Source: Paradesertivirga sp036399495 (lineage in GTDB: Bacteria > Bacteroidota > Bacteroidia > Sphingobacteriales > Sphingobacteriaceae). From it: a stretch of DNA of 39,454 nt. Below, one piece after another: positions 15,903 through 23,933 of this stretch. The notes under the pieces were generated by a model. The model was not told where the DNA came from and did no database searches. It saw only the letters and a program-made list of their open reading frames with translations. The stretch is from the NCBI GenBank assembly GCA_036399495.1, contig DASWMZ010000240.1:1-39454 (forward strand), read 5' to 3'. The translations under genes were made by a program, and so were the position numbers. Each line of letters starts with the position of its first letter. Position 1 is the stretch's first letter.

Positions 15903-17498
15903 TTAAAAACGATATGTGCAACCTATCTGGGCCTGCAAATTAAACATATCATAACCTGATGCCTCTGAAGAACCCGCGACAGGGTTTTTTAATCGCCACT
16001 GGTAATTAGAGGATCCGATAGCCTTTAGTCTTGCTCCTAAGATCACATTTTTAAATGTTTTTGATGACCTGAGCTCCAAACTGTAATCAACCCAGGCTTT
16101 TGACCCATTTGTAATTTCTGCATACGTGTCGTGAACATACCGCTCCATTATTAGTCCATATAGCTCCAGACCATTAAATGCTGAAATTTCAAGTGTTTGC
16201 GAATTGGCTCCGGGGCCTATTCCTGCACCTAAAACCTGTCCTCCATGTGTATACCCATGTACCACACCATTGTGGCCATACCACGAACCGGCATTTCTGA
16301 TAAAAGCACTCGAGGGTTGTTGCATTTGAGTCATTTCGTAGTTTAAATTAATAAAACTACCCGACGGTACCCCAATAACTTTTTTTAAACCTAAAGTGTG
16401 AGCCCGTGAATGCTCAGGCTGCAAGGTGAAATCCCGTATGTTACCTGAATGATCGTTTCGACCATACTCGAAATACACTTCGACCTTTGCAGGCACCCAA
16501 AGCCAGCGAATAAATGCAGACGTGAGTTGATCCCTATTAACTGCGTCTTCATTCGTTTTTTGTTTTTCGAAAGCCTGAAGAAGGGGGAAATAATTTGATA
16601 TGCTGCTCCCGACTTCTTTACTATACATTTGAAAACTCCGTGTTAAACCCAAAAATAGACCTGGCACCCATTTAGGTTGATAAGTCAAAGCCATGCCCGA
16701 CAAGTAACGCCAGTCGTCGGGTTTAGCTTGGTATCCGGAACCATCCAGCCTTCCTGCGATTAGCTGGCCCTCAAAAGAGCCTATGGGTGTGCTTATAGGT
16801 CTCCGTGTATTCACGGTAAGATGATAAAACCCCGGAGCGTTGTTACTCATTAATAAGGAATTATAAATGCCGGGACCCCAGGATAAATTTTCTGAAGAGA
16901 GACCGAAGGAAATACGATTGAGATTTAGCCGGATGCTGCTTTGTCCGGGAAAAAAATTAAAATAAGGTTTAATACCAAATCTTTGAGGAAGATCGTAATA
17001 AGGAAAACGCGGAGATAGTTTAGCAGGTTCAATTTCGGTAAAGGCTTTGTTTTCGGCAAAAACCAGTTCAGGCATCAGCTGAATACTAAGAACACCGTAT
17101 TTAGCAAATACTCCTCCACGCAGAAGCGTTTGGAAACCTCTTGCAGGAATCATTGGCCCATCATTCCATCCATAGGGATTGCGGGAGTTATATTGGGTTT
17201 GAAGGCTTAGCGGCAAGAGTTGTAATCCAACTCTTTTGGCATGAAAACTTTGGGAACCGAGACCCGTAGAATCTTTCAATAATGATGTATCCGGATTATA
17301 GATGTTTTCTTGCTGCAGGGCTAGCGAAGTAAGCGGCCTAATGGTAAAAGATATATTTGAATCAAGCTTTCCCAGTAACTGTAAATTCCGGTAGTACTCT
17401 TCCAGCACAGGTGTTCCCACCGGAAGATTTTGTGCCTGAACTAACGGCCCGAAAAGTAAAACAAGCGCAATAAGAATTTTGAAAATACTTCTCTTCAT
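15903..17498 (-). CDS. Wzi-like capsule assembly outer-membrane protein (copy 1)
   Basis: About 531 residues from ATG at 17498. I prefer this to a TTG at 17516, because it gives a clean signal peptide (MKRSIFKILIALVLLFGPLV, cleaved after AQA or nearby). The mature protein starts with a helical segment ending in SFTIRPL, then a long beta-rich region with alternating aromatic and polar residues. It ends in an aromatic residue (TYRF), typical of outer-membrane barrels. The conserved LSWGPG and NSLLMSNNAPGF segments are shared with the paralogue at 20148-21818. Both fit the capsule assembly Wzi family, whose E. coli member is a lectin-like barrel that holds capsule at the surface. A barrel in the outer membrane is inferred; polymer specificity is unknown. 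A -7 motif lies just upstream. Confidence 0.82.
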   Translation of the reverse strand: MKRSIFKILIALVLLFGPLVQAQNLPVGTPVLEEYYRNLQLLGKLDSNISFTIRPLTSLALQQENIYNPDTSLLKDSTGLGSQSFHAKRVGLQLLPLSLQTQYNSRNPYGWNDGPMIPARGFQTLLRGGVFAKYGVLSIQLMPELVFAENKAFTEIEPAKLSPRFPYYDLPQRFGIKPYFNFFPGQSSIRLNLNRISFGLSSENLSWGPGIYNSLLMSNNAPGFYHLTVNTRRPISTPIGSFEGQLIAGRLDGSGYQAKPDDWRYLSGMALTYQPKWVPGLFLGLTRSFQMYSKEVGSSISNYFPLLQAFEKQKTNEDAVNRDQLTSAFIRWLWVPAKVEVYFEYGRNDHSGNIRDFTLQPEHSRAHTLGLKKVIGVPSGSFINLNYEMTQMQQPSSAFIRNAGSWYGHNGVVHGYTHGGQVLGAGIGPGANSQTLEISAFNGLELYGLIMERYVHDTYAEITNGSKAWVDYSLELRSSKTFKNVILGARLKAIGSSNYQWRLKNPVAGSSEASGYDMFNLQAQIGCTYRF

Positions 17499-17513
17499 CA
17501 GAATTAGCTGAGG

Positions 17514-17521
17514 CAAAGGTA
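17514..17521 (-). promoter_or_regulatory. Candidate -7 promoter element upstream of wzi1
   Basis: On the minus strand the sequence reads TACCTTTGCC, matching the Bacteroidota -7 consensus TAnnTTTG followed by G/C, 16 bp before the wzi1 ATG. No good TTTG is visible at the -33 distance. The implied leader is under 15 nt, so the call is tentative. Confidence 0.35.
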
Positions 17522-17555
17522 ATAAACTAAGGTGGATGGCTCATAAAATTAAATG

Positions 17556-17703
17556 GAAAGTGGGAAAGACGGGAAGTCGGAAGTTTTAGTACGTCATAAA
17601 CTGGAATAGATGGGAAAGTGGGAGTAAGTCATCTAGAAAATAGAATAGATGGGAAGACAGGTAGATGGAAAGTTCAAAAGTTGGAGTAAGTCATATAGAA
17701 AGG
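17556..17703. repeat. Degenerate purine-rich tandem repeat
   Basis: Three imperfect copies of a unit of about 50 bp follow one another between wzi1 and the methyltransferase gene. Recurrent pieces are GAATAGATGGGAA (at about 17604 and 17643), GGAGTAAGTCAT followed by CTAGAAA or ATAGAAA (17621 and 17682), and GGGAAAGACGGGAAGTCGGAAG near 17562. The plus strand is G/A-rich throughout. It does not look coding and shows no clear stem, so it is neither an obvious terminator nor a CRISPR. Confidence 0.65.
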
Positions 17704-17726
17704 GCTTGCTAGAATTGAATTCGTTA

Positions 17727-18524
17727 TTATTTGAAAAAATCCAGCTTAAGATCCGGCTTCCGTTTGTGACTCGGTTGGTCGAGAACAGGTATGGGATAAT
17801 TCGCCTGAGACGGTATTGCTGCATCAATATACGTGTTTCGCAAATAACTCAGCTCTATCAATTCAGGCACCCGCTTCCCATTGAAGTCAAAATATCCACC
17901 ATGATTATTCGCATGGATATGAATTAAGGTATGGGTGGTCTTTAGCTTGGTTATGATGGCATGCACCTGGTGGAGGTTATTCTTCAGGTCATGAAATTCC
18001 AGTACAAGCTGTACAGCATTTTCGAGGTATGGGTAAATACTATCATCAGCAAAGACTTCATATTCGGCCCCTTCGATATCCACTTTAAGCATGATCTTCT
18101 TGTCCAGAAGATTGTATTTTTTTAGATGATAAGCCAGTGTTTTATAGGACCCAAGATTTTTATCAGATAAGCCCTCTTCGATCAGAGTAATTTTAAAGTT
18201 CTTTAATGTCAGCCTCCTGAACTGCCAGGGGGTGAAATACTTTAACTCGCTAAGCAATCGAAGAATGGAGAAAGACGTTGCAAATTTTTTCAGTTTTGTG
18301 GTATCGCTTAAGGTGGGATCAAAGGCAAGCGTAGGAGCGCCGGTTTCCCTGAAAAAATCGCACTCGAAGTCGACATTGTAGCCTACGCCATAATTTACCA
18401 GGTAGTCTACATCTTTGAGAGAAGGATGATGGATGACGTAACCGCCGTCGAATTTGCTTCCCAAGCGTTTTAAACCGGAAACATAGTTGGGCCGGAAGAT
18501 TTTTAAGTAGTCTGATTCCTGCAT
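17727..18524 (-). CDS. FkbM-family methyltransferase-like protein
   Basis: A 265-residue protein. VNYGVGYNVDFECDFF at residues 43-58 occupies the SAM-binding motif I position. KVDIEGAEYEVF at 147-158 is the hallmark of FkbM-type methyltransferases, followed by QLVLEFHDL. IHIHANNHGGYFDFNGKRVP near the C terminus is also seen in Bacteroidota members. FkbM-like proteins methylate hydroxyls of sugars and other metabolites, and in this locus O-methylation of a glycan sugar is the natural guess. The gene lies 88 bp below the WecA-like gene and may be read with it. No signal peptide or membrane segment is seen. Family call is good; substrate unknown. Confidence 0.8.
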   Translation of the reverse strand: MQESDYLKIFRPNYVSGLKRLGSKFDGGYVIHHPSLKDVDYLVNYGVGYNVDFECDFFRETGAPTLAFDPTLSDTTKLKKFATSFSILRLLSELKYFTPWQFRRLTLKNFKITLIEEGLSDKNLGSYKTLAYHLKKYNLLDKKIMLKVDIEGAEYEVFADDSIYPYLENAVQLVLEFHDLKNNLHQVHAIITKLKTTHTLIHIHANNHGGYFDFNGKRVPELIELSYLRNTYIDAAIPSQANYPIPVLDQPSHKRKPDLKLDFFK

Positions 18525-18612
18525 TGAAGATTAGAGAAATGCAAATATGGTTTTTCCTAATACTTCCTGCAAGTTTTGCGTGTTAAACAAAAGACAATAA
18601 ACGCTGGCAGAT

Positions 18613-19794
18613 TTAATTTTGACTGATTTTCTCAAAGACGGGCCTAAGCACCTTTTTTTCTTCAATTTCTAAATGCTTTACAATTTTTAATTTATCCTGA
18701 TCCACAAAAGAAGGCTGCATATTATTAATGAGCTTCTCGGTCCGGCGATCTTCGAGGGTTTTGGTATATAAGGTAAAACCCGTGTTTAACGAGAGGATGA
18801 TAATAGCCAGGGTGGCAATGAGTTCATTGGAGCCTATATCCTGAAATAAGTAGGCAAGTCCGACAAATACCAGGGTTAAAGAGGTAAGAATTAAGGTTGC
18901 CTGGAAATGCGACAGGCCTACCGATAATAAACGGTGATGAAGGTGGTTGCGGTCGGCTTCAAATGGGGATCGGTTGCCAAGAATACGTAAAGTAAACACT
19001 CTAAGCGTATCAAACAGAGGGATTATTAATAAAGCCATCACCAAACCAATGGCAGAGGTAATATCGAATTGTCCGATATGTATAAGCTTTTGTGAAGACA
19101 GGTTTATAAAATGAATACTGGTAACGGCTGAAAAGAAGCCTATCATTAGTGCACCGGAATCGCCCATGAAAATTTTTGCCGGGGTAATGTTATAAATGAG
19201 GAAACCTCCTAAGGCACCAGCTAGTGAGAAACATAAAAAAGACCATCCGGTATCTCCGGCACTTAAGAACAGGCAGGCATAGGTTAGTGAAACGATTAAA
19301 CCAAGGAGGCCCGCAAGGCCATCAATACCATCGATTAAGTTAAAAGCATTTACTACTCCTACAATCGCAAAAACGGTGAGGCTAATGCTAAAAGGGTAGC
19401 TTAATTCATACATGCCTAGCACTCCGCCGAGGTCCATAATGCGGATATTGCCTATCATGGCGACAATTAGAGCGGCGACAAATTGCGCCACAAATTTTTT
19501 ATAAGGACTCAATCCGATGATATCATCTTTAAGGCCGAGCATGAATAAAATACTGCCGCACATCAATAATTGATTCAAGGCAGGAATCATTTCTGAGCGT
19601 ATAAATAACTGCTGGGAGAACATAAAGCCGGCAAATATTGCTATGCCACCCAAGTTGGGGATAATTCTTTTATGAACTTTTCGTGTTTCGGTTGGTGCGT
19701 CGAATAGTCGTCTTCTTATGGCGACCCTGATGACAACGGGGACAATTAGTGCTGTTAGGAGGAAGCTGGATGCTATAGCAAAAAATATAAGCAT
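18613..19794 (-). CDS. Undecaprenyl-phosphate glycosyl-1-phosphate transferase (WecA/TagO family)
   Basis: A 393-residue polytopic inner-membrane protein with about eleven hydrophobic segments. The family motifs are in place: LKDDIIGL with Asp90-Asp91, NAFNLIDGIDGLAG at 149-162, FMGDSGAL with GDSG at 211-214, and HLHHRL near 284-289. It transfers a sugar-1-phosphate, usually GlcNAc-1-P or a relative, to undecaprenyl phosphate and so starts lipid-linked glycan synthesis. It is the only initiating transferase in the window and may serve both modules. The ATG at 19794 has a -7-like element 20 bp upstream, so it may head its own transcript. The exact sugar cannot be told from sequence. Confidence 0.92.
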   Translation of the reverse strand: MLIFFAIASSFLLTALIVPVVIRVAIRRRLFDAPTETRKVHKRIIPNLGGIAIFAGFMFSQQLFIRSEMIPALNQLLMCGSILFMLGLKDDIIGLSPYKKFVAQFVAALIVAMIGNIRIMDLGGVLGMYELSYPFSISLTVFAIVGVVNAFNLIDGIDGLAGLLGLIVSLTYACLFLSAGDTGWSFLCFSLAGALGGFLIYNITPAKIFMGDSGALMIGFFSAVTSIHFINLSSQKLIHIGQFDITSAIGLVMALLIIPLFDTLRVFTLRILGNRSPFEADRNHLHHRLLSVGLSHFQATLILTSLTLVFVGLAYLFQDIGSNELIATLAIIILSLNTGFTLYTKTLEDRRTEKLINNMQPSFVDQDKLKIVKHLEIEEKKVLRPVFEKISQN

Positions 19795-19813
19795 ATGTTA
19801 AGTAGTGTGCGCA

Positions 19814-19821
19814 CAAAGTTA
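19814..19821 (-). promoter_or_regulatory. Candidate -7 promoter element upstream of the wecA-like gene
   Basis: The minus strand reads TAACTTTG, a full match to TAnnTTTG, 20 bp before the ATG. Only AT-rich sequence occupies the -33 position. Tentative. Confidence 0.35.
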
Positions 19822-19914
19822 TAAAAATCCGTTAATTGTTAAATTCTATTTCGATAAGTGATTATAAGTGCAGAATGTGGGTATTGTTTTGAAAAGTTAG
19901 GTTATTGTGGTTTA

Positions 19915-19945
19915 AGCTTAGGATTCCTGCCTGCGCAGGAAGGAC
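19915..19945. repeat. Interspersed palindromic repeat, TTCCTGC/GCAGGAA type, copy 1
   Basis: TTCCTGC (19924-19930) and GCAGGAA (19935-19941) form a 7-bp stem with a 4-base loop. The flanks (GCTTAGGA before, GGAC after) match, in inverted orientation, those of the copy near 22751-22784. Confidence 0.75.
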
Positions 19946-20054
19946 GGATATGGGGTACGAAAGTCATTTTGAGTGGGAATTCGGGATGGAGTCGATCATT
20001 ATTACCGACTAATGAGTAGTTAGTAAAGTGCTATATCGGTATTTGGTTTGTTGG

Positions 20055-20084
20055 TGCTTTAGGATTCCTGCTGCGCAGGAACGA
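20055..20084. repeat. Interspersed palindromic repeat, TTCCTGC/GCAGGAA type, copy 2
   Basis: TTCCTGC (20065-20071) pairs with GCAGGAA (20075-20081) around a 3-base loop, preceded by GCTTTAGGA and followed by CGAC. It has the same orientation as copy 1 and is one base shorter in the loop. Confidence 0.75.
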
Positions 20085-20147
20085 CAGGTGCGTAGGGGAG
20101 GAGGAACTTTTTATGACGGGGTGTGAAATGATGGGCACGTAGGGCGA

Positions 20148-21818
20148 TTAAAACCTGTACGCGAGACCTAGATTTGCCTGGATGTTGACGATATCCCTCC
20201 CTTTTACAAAAAAGACGCCGGGAACGTTCTCGAGATAATACTGGTAGTTGAGTGATTTTATCGCATGAAGACCCCCATTGAAAATAAACTTCTTATAAGT
20301 TCTGTCGGCATTTAGAGCGAGGCTCAAATCGACCCAGTGCCTTCGATAATCTTTAATCGCGTAAAACAACAAATCATTATTTCTGACGTGGCGCTCCAAT
20401 TGCAAACCAAGGCGGTTTAACCCCTGAATGCGGCTGACTGAAAGCGACTGCAAATTCCCTCCTGTTCCTATTCCCGCGCCGAGGATTTCGCCTTTGTGTG
20501 TATAACCGTGACGCACCCGATCATGAACGTACCAGGATTCGCCGCCTTTACCAATATAATCTGCGGGGCCGGATAACTGGGATATTTCAAGATCGATAAG
20601 GTACTGTGTATTTGGCCTTTGGGTTGGAATAAACTTTCTCAGTCCAAAGGTATACGCGCGGGAATGTCCCGGACTTCCCTTTTGGCGATCTAACTCAAAA
20701 GGATGGCTGTTCAAACCATACTCAAAATACAATTCGCCATGTGCCTCAGGGAATATCCATCTGGCAAAGAGCGAGAGATACTGGTCATAACCTCGATCTT
20801 CATCGCGAGCCTTATCATAGTTAAAGCGTTTAAAGGGTAGGAGAAAGGGCCGGGCGATGGCCTTGTTACTATAGTTCTGTGCTGTACGTGCGTATCCGAG
20901 AAAGAGCCCGTTTACCCATTTCGGCTGGTAACTTACGATGAAGCCGGAAATATCACGTAATAAGTCGCTTTTGGGTTTATAAATAGGCGTACCGTAGAGC
21001 AGACTGTCTGCGCCCGGGGGTGCAAAACCCGAATTCTCTAACCTTCCCGCGATAAGCTGGGCCTCAAATGAGCCGATGTAGGTATGAATCGGGCTGCTGG
21101 TATTCAATGTTAAGTGTTTAAACCCCGGAGCATTATTACTCATTAATAAAGAGTTTCGCCGCCCTGGCCCCCACCATAGGTTTTCCGTCGAAAGCCCTGC
21201 AGAAAATTGCTTATAATTTACCCGGGCGCTACTTTGCCCCCAGTTGAAGCGAGTATATGTGCCTTTGCCATAACGCTCAGGAGCATCAATAAGGTTATAA
21301 TAGTAGTCGTAAGTTACTGCCCATGTTTCAATTTGGTATTCGCCTGGAAAACCCGGGAAACGACTATTTTCGGCTACAACAAGTTCTGGCTGAAATTGCA
21401 AAGAAAATAAGCCGGAATGCGCATGAACACCTGCCGACACTAAAGTTTGTAGGCCTGCATTCGGGATCATAGCTCCGTCGTTCCAGCCAGAGGGATGATG
21501 AGAGGTGAATTGTGTTTTAACAATTACCGGTAAAAGCTTCATTTTAACCGGACCGAAAGATAGTCTGGCATGCTGAAGGCTGTCGATTCCGCTACTATCC
21601 GGGTAAAACATATTTTCACGTCCGAGTGCTGAAGCACTTAGCGGTCGGATAGTGAATGAGACGGAGGAATCGATTTTGTTGAAGAGCTGTTCACGGCGGT
21701 AGTAGTCATCGAGTACCTGATTCTGTAGCGAGAGGTTTTGTGCAGTAGCATCCAAAATGAAAGCGCTGAAAATTGCATATAAGCAAAGTGTCAAAAACTG
21801 AACTTTTTTTCGATTCAT
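20148..21818 (-). CDS. Wzi-like capsule assembly outer-membrane protein (copy 2)
   Basis: A 556-residue protein. A signal peptide (about residues 1-26, ending DATAQ) is followed by DDYYRREQLFNKIDSSVSF and then SFTIRPLS, as in wzi1. LWWGPGRRNSLLMSNNAPGF and IGSFEAQLIAGRLENSGF align closely with the paralogue at 15903-17498. It ends in AYRF, an aromatic terminus expected of an outer-membrane barrel. Relative to copy 1 it has short insertions, for example near YQIETWAVTYDYYYN. It probably sits in the outer membrane and helps attach or assemble surface polymer. The secreted-protein gene lies 47 bp upstream and is probably co-transcribed. Palindromic repeats flank this two-gene unit. Confidence 0.82.
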   Translation of the reverse strand: MNRKKVQFLTLCLYAIFSAFILDATAQNLSLQNQVLDDYYRREQLFNKIDSSVSFTIRPLSASALGRENMFYPDSSGIDSLQHARLSFGPVKMKLLPVIVKTQFTSHHPSGWNDGAMIPNAGLQTLVSAGVHAHSGLFSLQFQPELVVAENSRFPGFPGEYQIETWAVTYDYYYNLIDAPERYGKGTYTRFNWGQSSARVNYKQFSAGLSTENLWWGPGRRNSLLMSNNAPGFKHLTLNTSSPIHTYIGSFEAQLIAGRLENSGFAPPGADSLLYGTPIYKPKSDLLRDISGFIVSYQPKWVNGLFLGYARTAQNYSNKAIARPFLLPFKRFNYDKARDEDRGYDQYLSLFARWIFPEAHGELYFEYGLNSHPFELDRQKGSPGHSRAYTFGLRKFIPTQRPNTQYLIDLEISQLSGPADYIGKGGESWYVHDRVRHGYTHKGEILGAGIGTGGNLQSLSVSRIQGLNRLGLQLERHVRNNDLLFYAIKDYRRHWVDLSLALNADRTYKKFIFNGGLHAIKSLNYQYYLENVPGVFFVKGRDIVNIQANLGLAYRF

Positions 21819-21865
21819 CTAGATGTCTTCTTTATCTCCCGGTGTCATTTAATTTCTCCCGAGGT

Positions 21866-22537
21866 TTACATGCTTACCGCAGTGATAGTGATGTTATCAA
21901 TAGACCAGCTTTCATCGCACATGGGGGTTGGAGAGTTGGTTTGTACCAATCGGTCAAGGCATTCCAGTACGAAAGTGTTGCTGTTATGAGGGATAAATTT
22001 TTCAATTTTATAGCGGGTAGTGCCAACATTTTCATTTATCCAAATACAGGCCCCCGGCATGTCTTTCACTCCGTAATTCTTAGGCTGGTTAAATGATGGG
22101 TAAGTGCCAGGGTAAGATTGTATGTAGGTGCTGTTTGAGAAGGTAGTATATATTTCCGGTTTTCCATCGATGTTCATTTGCCAAGTATCTGGGCCGTCGG
22201 CACCCCCGCCGGTTTGATTACCATCCCATGTATCGTGGGTGTTGAGGTCGAAGCTGATTCGAATCATTTCATGAGTAGGTAGGTCATTTAAGCGAAGTAC
22301 AAAACTGCCGTTGTTGTAGCGGCCCAACACTTTGGTTTGAAGATTAGTTCCTGAGCTGTAAAAAAATACATCGATTAGGCCCCGCTCAATTTTGGCCAGA
22401 TCATTGGTTTCAAAATCATTCTGATAAATCAGGGTTTCACGCTGCTTTTTTCTGCATGACAAGGGAGTAAGTAGAACGAGTAAAATTATCGGAGTTAGAA
22501 GAATTATCAGGGACTGATTAAAGCGAGGCCTTTTCAT
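21866..22537 (-). CDS. Secreted protein of unknown function, possible lipoprotein with beta-sandwich domain
   Basis: A 223-residue protein. A basic start and a hydrophobic segment (LIILLTPIILLVLLTP) are followed by LSCRKK. The Cys near residue 28 would be the lipidation site, but the residue at -3 is Pro, so the lipobox is imperfect. The rest reads as one beta-rich domain: YQNDFETND near its start, HDTWDGN and GPDTWQMNIDG in the middle and DESWSIDNITI at the end, a pattern resembling LamG/concanavalin-like secreted domains. A carbohydrate-binding role is possible but not shown. It precedes wzi2 by 47 bp and has a -7-like element upstream, so it may head the wzi2 transcript. I do not recognise a named family. 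Confidence 0.7.
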   Translation of the reverse strand: MKRPRFNQSLIILLTPIILLVLLTPLSCRKKQRETLIYQNDFETNDLAKIERGLIDVFFYSSGTNLQTKVLGRYNNGSFVLRLNDLPTHEMIRISFDLNTHDTWDGNQTGGGADGPDTWQMNIDGKPEIYTTFSNSTYIQSYPGTYPSFNQPKNYGVKDMPGACIWINENVGTTRYKIEKFIPHNSNTFVLECLDRLVQTNSPTPMCDESWSIDNITITAVSM

Positions 22538-22572
22538 GCGGATTGTTCCTGAGGATTTGATTGTTTGATATG

Positions 22573-22580
22573 CAAACCTA
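22573..22580 (-). promoter_or_regulatory. Candidate -7 promoter element upstream of the secreted-protein gene
   Basis: The minus strand reads TAGGTTTGC, matching TAnnTTTG plus C, 35 bp before the ATG at 22537. No TTTG is visible at the -33 position. Tentative. Confidence 0.35.
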
Positions 22581-22694
22581 GGGTTTTTTCCTGATTTGAG
22601 ATTAGGGTGATAAAAAAATGTTTAAGGTTATTGATAAAACAACAGTATCGCAGGATGCCTAATAAGAGAGGAGTGTGGGGATATAATATATTCC

Positions 22695-22740
22695 ATACCG
22701 GTATAACGCTTTACGATTGCCGATCAGGTCGGCAATGACG
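22695..22740. repeat. Interspersed palindromic repeat, ATTGCCGA/TCGGCAAT type, copy 1
   Basis: ATTGCCGA (22716-22723) pairs with TCGGCAAT (22729-22736) around a 5-base loop. GTATAACGCTTTACG precedes it and GACG follows. The same block recurs at 22801-22845. Confidence 0.8.
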
Positions 22741-22750
22741 ATCTGCGTGT

Positions 22751-22784
22751 GTCGTCATTCCTGCGCAGGCAGGAATCTTAAAGC
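22751..22784. repeat. Interspersed palindromic repeat, TTCCTGC/GCAGGAA type, copy 3
   Basis: TTCCTGC (22758-22764) and GCAGGAA (22769-22775) flank a 4-base loop. The copy is preceded by GTCGTCA and followed by TCTTAAAGC, and is inverted relative to the copies at 19915 and 20055. Confidence 0.78.
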
Positions 22785-22800
22785 GGTGGCAATACATCCA

Positions 22801-22845
22801 TGCCAGTATAACGCTTTACGATTGCCGATCGAGTCGGCAATGACG
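22801..22845. repeat. Interspersed palindromic repeat, ATTGCCGA/TCGGCAAT type, copy 2
   Basis: ATTGCCGA (22821-22828) and TCGGCAAT (22834-22841) form an 8-bp stem. GTATAACGCTTTACG before and GACG after match copy 1 exactly; the loop differs (TCGAG against TCAGG). Confidence 0.8.
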
Positions 22846-22855
22846 GTTAGTGAGT

Positions 22856-23926
22856 TCAATTTTCCAACCCCAATTCTTTATAGATTTTTATAGTTTCTTC
22901 GTAACATTTGTCCCAGGAAAATTGAGCTGCCTGAAGATATCCGGCGCTTATAATTTTCTCCCGGTTATCCTGGATATGCCCAAGAGCTGACGAAAGGGAA
23001 CGCTGATCTGCACTTTCGAGCAATATACCTGCTTTGCCACATACTTCCGGAAGGGAAGAATTATTAAGTGCAATAACCGGACAACCAGCTCTCATTGCTT
23101 CAAGCACCGGTATTCCAAAACCCTCAAATAAGGATGGATAAAGCAAACAATAAGCCGAATTAAACAGAGTATTCAACTCTTCATTTGCGATTCCGGGATA
23201 TATACGGTAACGTCCTTTAAGCTTAATTTCAAGAAGTGCTTTTTCAGAATCACTTAGATGATTACCTGTAAGTACCAGGTCATACTCATTCAGTCCGGAG
23301 ATAAGATCTACCGTTAAAATGAAGTTTTTATAAGCTGCTCTTGAACCAACAAATAATATAAAAGGCCTCGAGCTGATTGTTTTTTGATCATTAGATAAAG
23401 GCTTATAATCATGAGAAACGCCATTATAAATCACCCTGATATCTTTGTGTTTACATTCAGGATAATAAGTATGCAAATCCCTTCTAGTACTTTCAGAGAC
23501 ACAAATAATGATATCCGCGGCCTTTATGGCTACCCTTTTTTGTGCGGTATGAACCTCTCTTTTTAATCCATGAGTAAACTTTTCATATGTAAAATCATGC
23601 ACGGTCAGCACTTGCTTAAACTTCTTAGCCGGCGCAAAGGGAACCCGATAATAGCCGGAATGAAAAATTGCCGTATCGCTTGTATTAATCGGAATTGGTA
23701 AATAACGAATTAATTGAATGGGTATAATGCTGTTTTGTTTGACGATTTTTTCCGCTGGGATATGGGTATTTTTTCTAAACACATTTTCAAGGGCACCCTT
23801 AGCTTCTATAAAATCACACTGCGATGAATGCTCTTTTAAGAATCTGCTTATCAACTCGAACCAGTAAACAGATATCCCGCCACTTTTTTGTAAACTAAAA
23901 ATTATATTATCAAAAACAAGTTTCAT
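22856..23926 (-). CDS. Family 4 glycosyltransferase
   Basis: A 356-residue GT-B enzyme. The N terminus has KSGGISVYWFEL, the acceptor-side glycine loop of GT4 enzymes. The C-terminal domain has FVGSRAAYKN and the EGFGIPVLEAMRAGCPV segment near 264-280, with the retaining E-x7-E motif that binds the nucleotide sugar. NSSLPEVCGKAG follows, as in mannosyl- and rhamnosyltransferase-like GT4 proteins. No signal peptide is present; it acts at the cytoplasmic membrane face. It ends the module B run and follows the GT2 gene after 7 bp. Donor unknown. Confidence 0.92.
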   Translation of the reverse strand: MKLVFDNIIFSLQKSGGISVYWFELISRFLKEHSSQCDFIEAKGALENVFRKNTHIPAEKIVKQNSIIPIQLIRYLPIPINTSDTAIFHSGYYRVPFAPAKKFKQVLTVHDFTYEKFTHGLKREVHTAQKRVAIKAADIIICVSESTRRDLHTYYPECKHKDIRVIYNGVSHDYKPLSNDQKTISSRPFILFVGSRAAYKNFILTVDLISGLNEYDLVLTGNHLSDSEKALLEIKLKGRYRIYPGIANEELNTLFNSAYCLLYPSLFEGFGIPVLEAMRAGCPVIALNNSSLPEVCGKAGILLESADQRSLSSALGHIQDNREKIISAGYLQAAQFSWDKCYEETIKIYKELGLEN

Positions 23927-23933
23927 TATCTGA

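Larger units (their letters stand above)
19795..20147. other. 353 bp intergenic region with two palindromic repeats
   Basis: This gap lies between the WecA-like gene and wzi2. It holds a candidate -7 element near 19814 and two copies of a TTCCTGC/GCAGGAA palindrome, listed separately. No coding frame is recognisable. The stretch between the palindromes is of mixed composition and I see nothing further in it. Confidence 0.6.
22538..22855. other. 318 bp intergenic region made largely of palindromic repeats
   Basis: This gap lies between the GT4 gene that ends module B and the secreted-protein gene. Its half nearest the GT4 gene (22695-22845) consists of three repeats, listed separately; the other half carries a -7-like element and no coding sequence. 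The hairpins may also help end the module B transcript, though none has a U-run. Confidence 0.65.

Noticed and set aside
22695..22845. Possible CRISPR array
   Set aside because: Only two copies of one repeat with a different palindrome between them, no regular spacers and no cas genes in the window.
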